Shown here piece after piece: positions 26,403-33,401 of a stretch of DNA of 55,090 nucleotides. The first letter of the stretch is position 1. The number at the start of each line of letters is the position of its first letter. The stretch is taken from assembly GCA_025353165.1 (NCBI GenBank), contig JANXRE010000123.1, positions 1 through 55,090 of the forward strand, read 5' to 3'. Made by a program: the position numbers and the translations under genes. The DNA is from Acidobacteriota bacterium. Its GTDB lineage: Bacteria > Acidobacteriota > Terriglobia > Bryobacterales > Bryobacteraceae. The notes beneath the pieces were generated by a model that saw only the letters and a list, made by a program, of their open reading frames with translations, did not search any database and was not told the DNA's origin.

Positions 26403-26660
26403 ATGAAGATACTGCGGACGGTTGCTCTCGGCATCCTGATCGGAGCCGGCGGCATGATGTTGTACGGGCAAAGTGAGCGGGCGATGCCACCAGCCAGAGC
26501 CACGCCGGCGCCGCGACCGACAGCCAGTAGCAGATGCCCGGCGGCGAACATCGACAGCAGCCCGAGCGACGACAGGAGGTCTAAGTTGATCCGCGGCGGC
26601 ATCCTTTGCGTCATCCAAATCAGGATCCGCTTCTCACCGCCCGCCAACAGGCTGTCTTGA
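26403..26660 (+). CDS. Doubtful small exported peptide
   Basis: 85 residues from ATG 26403 with AGGTGG about 10 nt upstream. The N-terminus MKILRTVALGILIGAGGMML looks like a signal or membrane anchor, but the remainder (Pro/Ser/Arg-rich) has no coding character and the opposite strand also carries a hydrophobic frame. It may be a degraded gene end or non-coding. Confidence 0.28.
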   Translation: MKILRTVALGILIGAGGMMLYGQSERAMPPARATPAPRPTASSRCPAANIDSSPSDDRRSKLIRGGILCVIQIRIRFSPPANRLS

Positions 26661-26787
26661 ATCCGCCTTGCGTTTTAAAAACCGGCCGCTTCCATACACA
26701 TGATCCGGGCACGCGGCTGGCCAGACGGAGAGGGTTCAATCGAATGGAACTTGGCAACATCCGGGCTGCAACCAAGCTCTGGCACTG

Positions 26788-27384
26788 TCAGGATAAGCTG
26801 GCGGCGGCCCGCGCGCGATCGTAGTCCGTCGGTGTGTCGATGTCCATCCCGGCTTCGGGACAATCGAGACGGATGGCGGAACCTGCGTGGGCGAGGATCA
26901 CGCCCTTACACCCCTGATCCGGCTGAAGGGACAGCAGGCGGGGAAAGAACTCGCGGGAAAAAAACACGGGAACGCCCACGGTGCCTGCATACTGAGAAGC
27001 GACGATCGGCTGGTCCGACTCCAGGTGGGTGAGAACCAGTCTGTCCAGGATTTCGAAAGTGACCAGAGGTTGATCGGCGAGCGCCAGGATCAGGCCATCC
27101 AGCGCTTCCCTCTCCGCGGCCGCGACGCCCGCATGGATGGAGGTGCCCATCCCTTCCGCCCAGCGCTCGTTCTCGACGATAAGGACCGGCAGTCCTTCCA
27201 GCGCGGGCCGAACCTCGGACGGGCGGCAGCCGATCACGGCGATCACGGGCGAACAAACGGAAGCCAGGGCGACTTGGGCGGCGTGGCGCAGCAGCGGTTT
27301 GCCCCCGTAGTCGAGAAGCTGTTTGGGCGCCCCCATTCTTGTTGAGCTTCCCGCCGCCAGGAGGACGATTCCGAATTGGGGCAT
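26788..27384 (-). CDS. mocA: Molybdenum cofactor cytidylyltransferase-like NTP transferase (MocA)
   Basis: 198 residues. It has the MobA/MocA nucleotidyltransferase signature LLAAGSSTRMGAPKQLL at the N-terminus, NERWAEGMGTSIHAG near 72 and LILALADQPLVT near 98. MocA attaches CMP to molybdopterin to make the MCD form used by xanthine-oxidase-family enzymes; the neighbouring iorA, iorB and xdhC genes make MocA likelier than the GMP-adding MobA. It is the last gene of the ior operon, 3 nt after xdhC. Confidence 0.87.
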   Translation of the reverse strand: MPQFGIVLLAAGSSTRMGAPKQLLDYGGKPLLRHAAQVALASVCSPVIAVIGCRPSEVRPALEGLPVLIVENERWAEGMGTSIHAGVAAAEREALDGLILALADQPLVTFEILDRLVLTHLESDQPIVASQYAGTVGVPVFFSREFFPRLLSLQPDQGCKGVILAHAGSAIRLDCPEAGMDIDTPTDYDRARAAASLS

Positions 27385-27387
27385 TGC

Positions 27388-28518
27388 TCAGGCCCGCTCG
27401 CAAACCGCGTAGGCGCGCTCCGGCGCGGCCGTGATTCGCGGCTCGCCGGTCTCGTGCGCCGGAGCGTGTATCGGGACGCGCCGGCTTCTGAGCTTCATTC
27501 CGGAGCGGCCCGCGAGCACGGCCTGAATCTCGGAAACGATGGAGAGGGCGATCGCCTCGGGGGTCTCCGCGCCGATGTCCAGACCAACCGGCGCATGCAC
27601 ATGGTCCGCTCCGGGACTGACTCCGATTTCCTCGAACAGGCGCTCGGTGCGTCTTTTCGGCCCGAGCAGCCCCAGGTAGCGGGGCCGGGCCGGAAGGATC
27701 CCTTGCAGAAGCTTGCCGTCCCCCGGGTAGTTGTGGGTCATTAGGACGACGCAAGTTTCGCGATCGATCTCGATGCCGGCCAGCGGATTTCCGGAATCGG
27801 TCAGCACAACCCGATCCGCGAGGGGGAAGCGCTCCACTCGCGCATAGGCGGGTCTTCCATCGGCGACCGTAACGTGCCAGCCGAGTTCCTTGGCGATGCG
27901 CGCCACGGGAATCGCGTCGTGTCCCGCGCCGAAGATCACCAGAGCGGGCGGAGGTCCGATGTATTCCACGAACACTTCGGAATCGTCGAGATGGACCAGG
28001 CGGCTTCTACGCTCGTGCAAGGCCGCCAGCGCGTGCGGCCGCAGGTCGTCACAAGCGGCAGTCGCAGGGAAAAAGAGATGGTCCCCCACCCGAGCCGCGG
28101 AGCCTTCGCGCACCCGAATGACCGTCGCCATCACGGCCGGCTTGCGGCACGCGCGGCAGGAGTCGAGTAATTCCATCGCCTCCCTGGCGGATTCGGTTTC
28201 CAGCCGCTCCAGCAGCACCTGAATCACGCCGCTGCAGCCCAGGCCGAACTCCCAGACGGCGTCTTCCTCCGAACTGGTGTCGTAAACTCGCACGACTGGC
28301 CGGCCCTCGGTGAACCACCAAGCTTTTTTCGCGACGTCGCCCTCCAGGCACCCGCCGCTGACGGAGCCGATCCGGCGGCCATCCGGCAGAATCAGCATGC
28401 GCGCACCCGGACGCCGGTACGCGGAGCCCTTCACGTGCACCACCGTGGCCAGCACCGCGTCCCGATTGGAATGCTCCAGGGTTCGCCAGGCGTCCAGAAT
28501 GGCGTGGAGGTCGTGCAT
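27388..28518 (-). CDS. xdhC: XdhC/CoxI-family molybdenum cofactor insertion factor
   Basis: 376 residues. The N-terminal XdhC_CoxI domain is marked by AYRRPGARMLILPDGRRIGS and VSGGCLEGDV, and GLGCSGVIQVLLERL near 105. The C-terminal Rossmann domain has PALVIFGAGHDAIPVARIA near 210 and MTHNYPGDGKLLQGIL near 280. XdhC proteins bind sulfurated Moco and hand it to xanthine-dehydrogenase-type apoenzymes. ATG at 28518 (MHDLHAIL) is chosen; it lies 5 nt after iorB. The open frame reaching further upstream is a shadow of iorB. Confidence 0.93.
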   Translation of the reverse strand: MHDLHAILDAWRTLEHSNRDAVLATVVHVKGSAYRRPGARMLILPDGRRIGSVSGGCLEGDVAKKAWWFTEGRPVVRVYDTSSEEDAVWEFGLGCSGVIQVLLERLETESAREAMELLDSCRACRKPAVMATVIRVREGSAARVGDHLFFPATAACDDLRPHALAALHERRSRLVHLDDSEVFVEYIGPPPALVIFGAGHDAIPVARIAKELGWHVTVADGRPAYARVERFPLADRVVLTDSGNPLAGIEIDRETCVVLMTHNYPGDGKLLQGILPARPRYLGLLGPKRRTERLFEEIGVSPGADHVHAPVGLDIGAETPEAIALSIVSEIQAVLAGRSGMKLRSRRVPIHAPAHETGEPRITAAPERAYAVCERA

Positions 28519-28523
28519 GGGCC

Positions 28524-30761
28524 TTAGAGTCCGCCCATGACGGCGCCGGGGAAGAACGGCAGCGAGCGCACCCGGGTCCCGGTCAGCTTCGCGTAAGCGT
28601 TGGCCAGCGCGGGGGCGCATGGCGGCACGGCCGGTTCGCCGATTCCGCTGGGGGTACCCGAGCTGGTCACGAGTTGCACGGTGATTTGAGGCATCTCGCC
28701 GATTCGCATCACCCGATAGTTGCTGAAGTTGCTCTGATTGGCCTTTCCGGCGGTGAAGGTCATTTGACCCCAGAGCGCCGCGTTGAGGCCATGGGCGATA
28801 CCGCCCTGCATCTGCGCCTGGACGGAGTCGGGGTTGATCGCCATCCCGCAATCCACCACGCACGCAACGCGATTGACCTGCAGGGAACCCTTGGCAAGCT
28901 GCGAGACATCCATAACCTCGCAGACCCAGGTTCCGAACGACTGCGAGATCGCGACCCCCCAGGCGTGTCCCTTCGGCAGCGAGTGCCTCCAGGAGCTGAG
29001 CGCGTCGGCGGCGGTCAGCACCGCGCGCGCCCGGGGGTCGGTCAGGGCGTTGTACCGGAAGGTGAACGGGTCGATTCCGGCGGCCAGCGCCAGTTCGTCG
29101 ATCATGCTCTCGACCACAAAGGCATTAATCGAGTTTCCGACCGACCGCCAGAAGCCCACGGGAATGCCTGCCGGCAGCGGCACCCATTCTACGACGTGCG
29201 TGCCCAGCGCGTAACCCAGGCCTACAGCGCCGTCGGGCCCCGAAGAATCGAGATCGCCAGGATTGATCCATCCGCGCTGCAGCAGAATGGAAGGAGAAAC
29301 ATTTCGATAGAACCAGGCGACGATATTTCCGGAGGCATCCAGTCCGCCGGTGGCGTGCACCAGGGCAAAGGGCCGGTACTGGTCGTGGGCGATGTCCTCT
29401 TCGCGAAACCACGTCAGCTTCACCGGTTTCTTCACGGCCATGGCCACCTGGACCGCCTGGCTGATGTAGTCCTGCTCGATCTTGCGGCCCAGGCCACCGC
29501 CTAGAAAAGTGGTGTGGACCGTGACCAGGTTGGGATTCACGCCTGTGATGGCGGAGGCGGTGCCCGCGACCCATGCGGCGGCCTGGCTGGGCGCCCAAAC
29601 CTCGCAACTCGAGGCGGTGCCGTTGGTGAAGGTGATGTTGACCGAGCAGTTCATCACTTCCATCGTGGAGTGCGCCAGGTAGGGGAGCGTGTAAGTGGCG
29701 TCCACTGTCTTTTTCGCGCCGGCCATCGCGCTGGCGACCTGAGCCTCGATCACGGCCGCCGGCGGCGTCGGGTTGTTCGGCTCGGCGACAATCGGCGTGC
29801 CGGTGGTGACAAGTTGCTGGGCCAGAGCCAGGATTTGGGCGCTGTCGATATTGGCGCTCGACGGCGGCAGATTCCACTTCAGCGATAGCCCCTTGACCAG
29901 ATTCCTTGCGGTCCAGGTATCGGTGGCCACCACGGCAACCGCGTTGACGCTTCCTGCCGCGACGACGCCGCGGCTGTCCGACGCGGTACAAGGCACTACC
30001 GCGATGGCTCCCGGCGGCTTCACGGGAGTGCTCGCGAGCGTGCCGCCGATCGTCGGGCAATGCACGACACTGGCGAAGACCATTCCCGGAATGCGGACAT
30101 CGATACCGTAGATCGCGCTGCCGTCGGTCTTCGACGGAATGTCGACGCGCTGCACGGGCTGGCCAATCAGGCGGAACTTACTGGGGTCCGTGAGCGGGAT
30201 GTTCGCAGGGACTGGCTGCGAGGCCGCCAGGACTGCCAGGGACCCGTAAGTCCAGGTCGCGATCGCGTGGGTGGTCGGATTGGTATAGGTGACCACGGCG
30301 CTGGCGGCCGAGTAATTGGCGCGCTTCGAGTCGCGCTGGAGGACCATCGCGGCGGCGATCAGCAACTCGCGGACGGTTGCTCCGGCCAGCCGGAGGGGTG
30401 CGTAACCATTGCTCACGGCGCTGCTGCCGCCCGTGATGTAGGAGACGACGGGGTCGACCAGCGCCTGCTGGACCGAGATCTGGCTCCAGTCCACCATCAA
30501 TTCTTCGGCTAGGATCTGGGCCAGCCCGGACATTGCGCCTTGTCCCATTTCGGCCCCGCCGAACGCGAGGGCGATGCTCCCGTCGGTGCCAACGCGGACG
30601 TAGGCGTTCAACTGTTCATAAATCGGCGAGGCGGCCTGCATGACGCGGTTCGCGGGCGGCATGAAGAATCCGAGCGAGAGTCCTCCGGCGGCGGTGGCGA
30701 GGAATCCTCGGCGGCCGATTTCCATCTTCTGGGCGGGTGCTTGGGGAGATTGAGGTGTCAT
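28524..30761 (-). CDS. iorB: Molybdenum hydroxylase large subunit, isoquinoline 1-oxidoreductase type (IorB-like)
   Basis: 745 residues. A TAT leader, EIGRRGFLATAAGGLSLGFF, indicates export of the folded holoenzyme. Moco-binding blocks follow: AFGGAEMGQGAMSGLAQIL near 75, TTFLGGGLGRKIEQDY near 415, PVGFWRSVGNSINAFVVES near 540, and GIGEPAVPPCAPALANA near 715 with the catalytic Glu of the xanthine oxidase family. The partner small subunit iorA lies upstream and no FAD subunit is present, so electrons probably leave via a cytochrome or quinone rather than NAD. Substrate is unknown; aldehydes or N-heterocycles are typical. Start ATG 30761; longer frames upstream are shadows of iorA. Confidence 0.92.
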   Translation of the reverse strand: MTPQSPQAPAQKMEIGRRGFLATAAGGLSLGFFMPPANRVMQAASPIYEQLNAYVRVGTDGSIALAFGGAEMGQGAMSGLAQILAEELMVDWSQISVQQALVDPVVSYITGGSSAVSNGYAPLRLAGATVRELLIAAAMVLQRDSKRANYSAASAVVTYTNPTTHAIATWTYGSLAVLAASQPVPANIPLTDPSKFRLIGQPVQRVDIPSKTDGSAIYGIDVRIPGMVFASVVHCPTIGGTLASTPVKPPGAIAVVPCTASDSRGVVAAGSVNAVAVVATDTWTARNLVKGLSLKWNLPPSSANIDSAQILALAQQLVTTGTPIVAEPNNPTPPAAVIEAQVASAMAGAKKTVDATYTLPYLAHSTMEVMNCSVNITFTNGTASSCEVWAPSQAAAWVAGTASAITGVNPNLVTVHTTFLGGGLGRKIEQDYISQAVQVAMAVKKPVKLTWFREEDIAHDQYRPFALVHATGGLDASGNIVAWFYRNVSPSILLQRGWINPGDLDSSGPDGAVGLGYALGTHVVEWVPLPAGIPVGFWRSVGNSINAFVVESMIDELALAAGIDPFTFRYNALTDPRARAVLTAADALSSWRHSLPKGHAWGVAISQSFGTWVCEVMDVSQLAKGSLQVNRVACVVDCGMAINPDSVQAQMQGGIAHGLNAALWGQMTFTAGKANQSNFSNYRVMRIGEMPQITVQLVTSSGTPSGIGEPAVPPCAPALANAYAKLTGTRVRSLPFFPGAVMGGL

Positions 30762-30775
30762 GTGATTGTTCCGTT

Positions 30776-31213
30776 CTACAGATTGCTCACCGCGTCCCGA
30801 ATGCGCTGGTAGGTTCCGCACACGCAGATGTGCTGAACCTCGGGCAGGATCTCCGGCCCGTGATGGCCGGCCATCATGGCCGCGGCGCATGCCATGATCA
30901 TCCCTGGCTGGCAGTAACCGCATTGCGGAACCTGGTGGGCGATCCAGGCCTGCTGGACTGGATGGCTCCGATTCGCGGAAAGGCCCTCGATGGTGATGAT
31001 CTTCTTGCCGACGGCGGACGTCACGTCGAAGACGCAGGAGTGCTCCCGCTGGCCGTCGATGATCACGGTGCAAGCGCCGCATACCTCGATGCCGCAGCCG
31101 TACTTGGTGCCGGTTAGCCCGATCAGGTCGCGCAGCACCCATAAAAGCGGCATGCTGCCGTCGCTGACTGTGACGGAATGGTTCTGACCATTCACATTCA
31201 GTGTAAGTTGCAT
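30776..31213 (-). CDS. iorA: Molybdenum hydroxylase small 2Fe-2S subunit (IorA-like)
   Basis: 145 residues, a standard length. The plant-type ferredoxin cluster ligands are Cys40, 45, 48 and 60 (GCGIEVCGACTV, then HSC); the C-terminal four-helix [2Fe-2S] domain has CGYC (98-101) and CVC (130-132) in QCGYCQPGMIMACA and HICVCGTYQRI. It relays electrons from the Moco site of IorB. It has no TAT signal of its own and would be co-exported with IorB. It is the first gene of iorA-iorB-xdhC-mocA and starts 111 nt after the subtilisin-like gene on the same strand. Confidence 0.95.
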   Translation of the reverse strand: MQLTLNVNGQNHSVTVSDGSMPLLWVLRDLIGLTGTKYGCGIEVCGACTVIIDGQREHSCVFDVTSAVGKKIITIEGLSANRSHPVQQAWIAHQVPQCGYCQPGMIMACAAAMMAGHHGPEILPEVQHICVCGTYQRIRDAVSNL

Positions 31214-31324
31214 GAATGAACCCCTCTTTCCCAGAAACGAATGTGCGAACGCAGGCCACCGGCTATCTGCCGTCCCAGGGCTGTTAGTCGATCGCTGAAA
31301 GCTGATGGTTAGTACTCTGAATCG

Positions 31325-32668
31325 CTACCGGTCGTTCCCGGCCGCGACGCTGGCGAAGACATCCAGGCGGCTCTGTCCGAGACCGAGCGACTCCGGCAGG
31401 GGGTGCCCGCTCTCCAGCGCATCCACGGCCAGGCCGATTCCCATCCGGCCGGTTGGCTGCGATAGCAGAGCGACCGTGCCCGACACCAGGGCGGTGCTGA
31501 ACGACGTGCCCCAGACGGCCACGTAGTTGTTCCCGGGGTAGGTGGTGATCAGCGCTTCTCCAGGGGCGGCCATGAAGATGCTCGGCATTCCGTAGTTGCT
31601 GAAAGCACTGCGGCCGTCGGTTGTGGTGGTGGAGCTAACCCCGATCACTTGCGGGAAACCGGCAGGGTAAGTCAACTCCTGTTGGCCTTCGTTCCCGGAC
31701 GCAGCCACGCAGATTGCGCCCTTGGACTGCGCATACGCGATCGCCTTCTGCAGGTCGGGCGAGGCGGTCTCCGTGTCGAAGCTCATGGAGATCACGGTTG
31801 CTCCATTATCCGCGGCATAGTAAATAGCGTGAATGATGTCCGACAAGTTGGCCGAACCGTCCGATTTGAAGGCCTTCAACGGCATGATCTTCGCGGTTGG
31901 AGCCACCAGGTGGATCAACCCCGAGACCATTGTCCCGTGGCCGAAATCGGATGGCAGAGTGCCGTTCCCGTCCAGGATCACAACCGTGGATTGGTCCAGA
32001 ATCACGACCGTCGATTGCTGGAGCAATACCTGGGTTTTCTGGGAAGGGGGGACCGTCGACGATTGCGTCAACGCATTCGCGGAAGCCGCGCTGAGGTCCA
32101 GTAGCTCGTTCGGAGTGCCTGCCTGATTCCGGGTGAAATCGTATCCGGTCACCAGCGCGCCCGACAAGGCCGGGTGGGCCGGGTCCACGCCCGTGTCGAT
32201 TACCGCCACAATCGGGACTTTAGAAGTTGGGGGGACCGTGCTCAGGCCGAGGCGAATCAGAGATGCGGCCGACTGATTCACGTAGATATTGCGAACCGTC
32301 GCGCCAGCGAACGGGACGGTACTCGTGTCGCTCAGAATCGATTGAATGGCCCCCAGGTCGATCTGAACCTTGGAAGCCGGCTCTACCTCCGACGACTCCA
32401 TGGTGGCGTTTGTCTCGAAGGCAGTGACGGTCGGATCGGCCGCGATTTGCGCGAGGGTTGGGGGGGGTAAACTGGCGGGAGCTGTGACAAGATAAACGCC
32501 ACCGGAGGAGTTCAGGTCGTCGACGACGGTCAACCCGTATTTGGCCGTGACCGCGTTCAAATTCGTCGCCGACGTCCCAAGAATGTATTGCGTTTGCGCC
32601 ACGGCCGGCGTGACCCACAGTAGTACGAGAATCAGGCCAAGGTACAAATTGAATATGCTCTTGTTCAC
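31325..32668 (-). CDS. Secreted subtilisin-like (S8) protease with tandem octapeptide insert
   Basis: 447 residues. A signal peptide (MNKSIFNLYLGLILVLLWVTP) and a prodomain-like region (about 26-150) precede an S8 catalytic domain: Asp158 (VAVIDTGVD), His244 (DFGHGTMVSG), oxyanion Asn326 (ASGNEG) and Ser389 (GTSFSTALVSG). Between Asp and His, residues 218-233 are two perfect copies of QSTVVILD, an insert not found in standard subtilisins that would form paired beta-strands in a surface loop. It lies 15 nt after the zinc-finger gene and ends the sigma-CHAT module. No sorting anchor is visible at the C-terminus. Protease call is firm; substrate and role are unknown. Confidence 0.93.
   Translation of the reverse strand: MNKSIFNLYLGLILVLLWVTPAVAQTQYILGTSATNLNAVTAKYGLTVVDDLNSSGGVYLVTAPASLPPPTLAQIAADPTVTAFETNATMESSEVEPASKVQIDLGAIQSILSDTSTVPFAGATVRNIYVNQSAASLIRLGLSTVPPTSKVPIVAVIDTGVDPAHPALSGALVTGYDFTRNQAGTPNELLDLSAASANALTQSSTVPPSQKTQVLLQQSTVVILDQSTVVILDGNGTLPSDFGHGTMVSGLIHLVAPTAKIMPLKAFKSDGSANLSDIIHAIYYAADNGATVISMSFDTETASPDLQKAIAYAQSKGAICVAASGNEGQQELTYPAGFPQVIGVSSTTTTDGRSAFSNYGMPSIFMAAPGEALITTYPGNNYVAVWGTSFSTALVSGTVALLSQPTGRMGIGLAVDALESGHPLPESLGLGQSRLDVFASVAAGNDR
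31970..32017 (-). repeat. In-frame 24-bp tandem duplication in the S8 protease gene
   Basis: Two adjacent 24-bp units (31970-31993 and 31994-32017) differ at three bases, all silent: both encode QSTVVILD. Synonymous-only divergence suggests the peptide sequence is under selection. Confidence 0.85.
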
Positions 32669-32683
32669 GTTTGTCTCCTCTTC

Positions 32684-33307
32684 TCAGGCATAGCCGGATT
32701 CCAGCCGGCTCAGGGCGACTTCTATTTGCGTACCGTTGTGCTCCAGCGGGATACAAAGGCGCAGCTTGGTGCGCTGGCGGTACTCCAGGCAGAACTCTCC
32801 GAAATCGTTGGTCACGGCTTGCGCAAGCACTTTGCCGCTGCCCAGCAACAGTACCGGAAGACCGTCGACCCGGTTCGTTTCGGGCTTGTCGCAAGCAAAC
32901 TGGCCGACCAGGGTTACTTGCGAATTGCTGCGGTCCATCTGCAGTTCCAGACGATAGCTCCCGGCCTGCAGGGCCAATTGGCGGCTGGCCGGTTGCCCGC
33001 TTCTCGCCCCTTCGTGTTGCAGATCGGCAAAACTGTCGTAGGTCAGAGTCGCCAGGATGCGGTCCAGCAGCCGGGGCCTCTCGGGGATTCGGGAAGCGGG
33101 AATGGAAGCCACGGCGGCGACCAGATCGGCCGGAGGGCTGTACAGCGCATCGGCTGCGGCGACTTCGCGAACCTGCTGGAGCATTTGCTGCACGGGACGG
33201 CAATCCGGGCATTCGCTGGCCAGGTGGCTGGCCATCTCGTCCCGCTGGGCGGCGGCCAAAGTGCCCAAAACGAAATCGGCCCACTCGGTGATGTCGAAAT
33301 GCTTCAT
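32684..33307 (-). CDS. Zinc-finger anti-sigma-like protein
   Basis: 207 residues, no membrane span. The N-terminus ITEWADFVLGTLAAAQRDEM with HLASECPDC is the HxxxCxxC zinc-binding helix pair of zf-HC2/anti-sigma proteins. The C-terminal half (about 120-205) is beta-rich with GLPVLLLGSGKVLAQAVTN and DFGEFCLEY, resembling carboxypeptidase-regulatory-like/transthyretin modules. It sits 94 nt after the CHAT gene and 15 nt before the S8 protease gene. It is probably the cytoplasmic anti-sigma or adaptor for the ECF factor encoded at the head of the cluster. A weak TTGACT at 33351-33356 (minus) could give it its own promoter. Confidence 0.75.
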   Translation of the reverse strand: MKHFDITEWADFVLGTLAAAQRDEMASHLASECPDCRPVQQMLQQVREVAAADALYSPPADLVAAVASIPASRIPERPRLLDRILATLTYDSFADLQHEGARSGQPASRQLALQAGSYRLELQMDRSNSQVTLVGQFACDKPETNRVDGLPVLLLGSGKVLAQAVTNDFGEFCLEYRQRTKLRLCIPLEHNGTQIEVALSRLESGYA

Positions 33308-33401
33308 TTAATCTATCCGCCAGCGAAATCCCATTGCTTCGTCTGTAATGAGTCAAAGAACCGCTCGGGAAATATACCCTTCGGGAAAAAAACTTGCGCC
33401 G

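Noticed and set aside
26173-26490. Minus-strand frame containing GAEGFEPSTSWSRTRRSTR over the tRNA
   Set aside because: It is the antisense translation of tRNA-Pro, a known false protein family; the tRNA structure is perfect.
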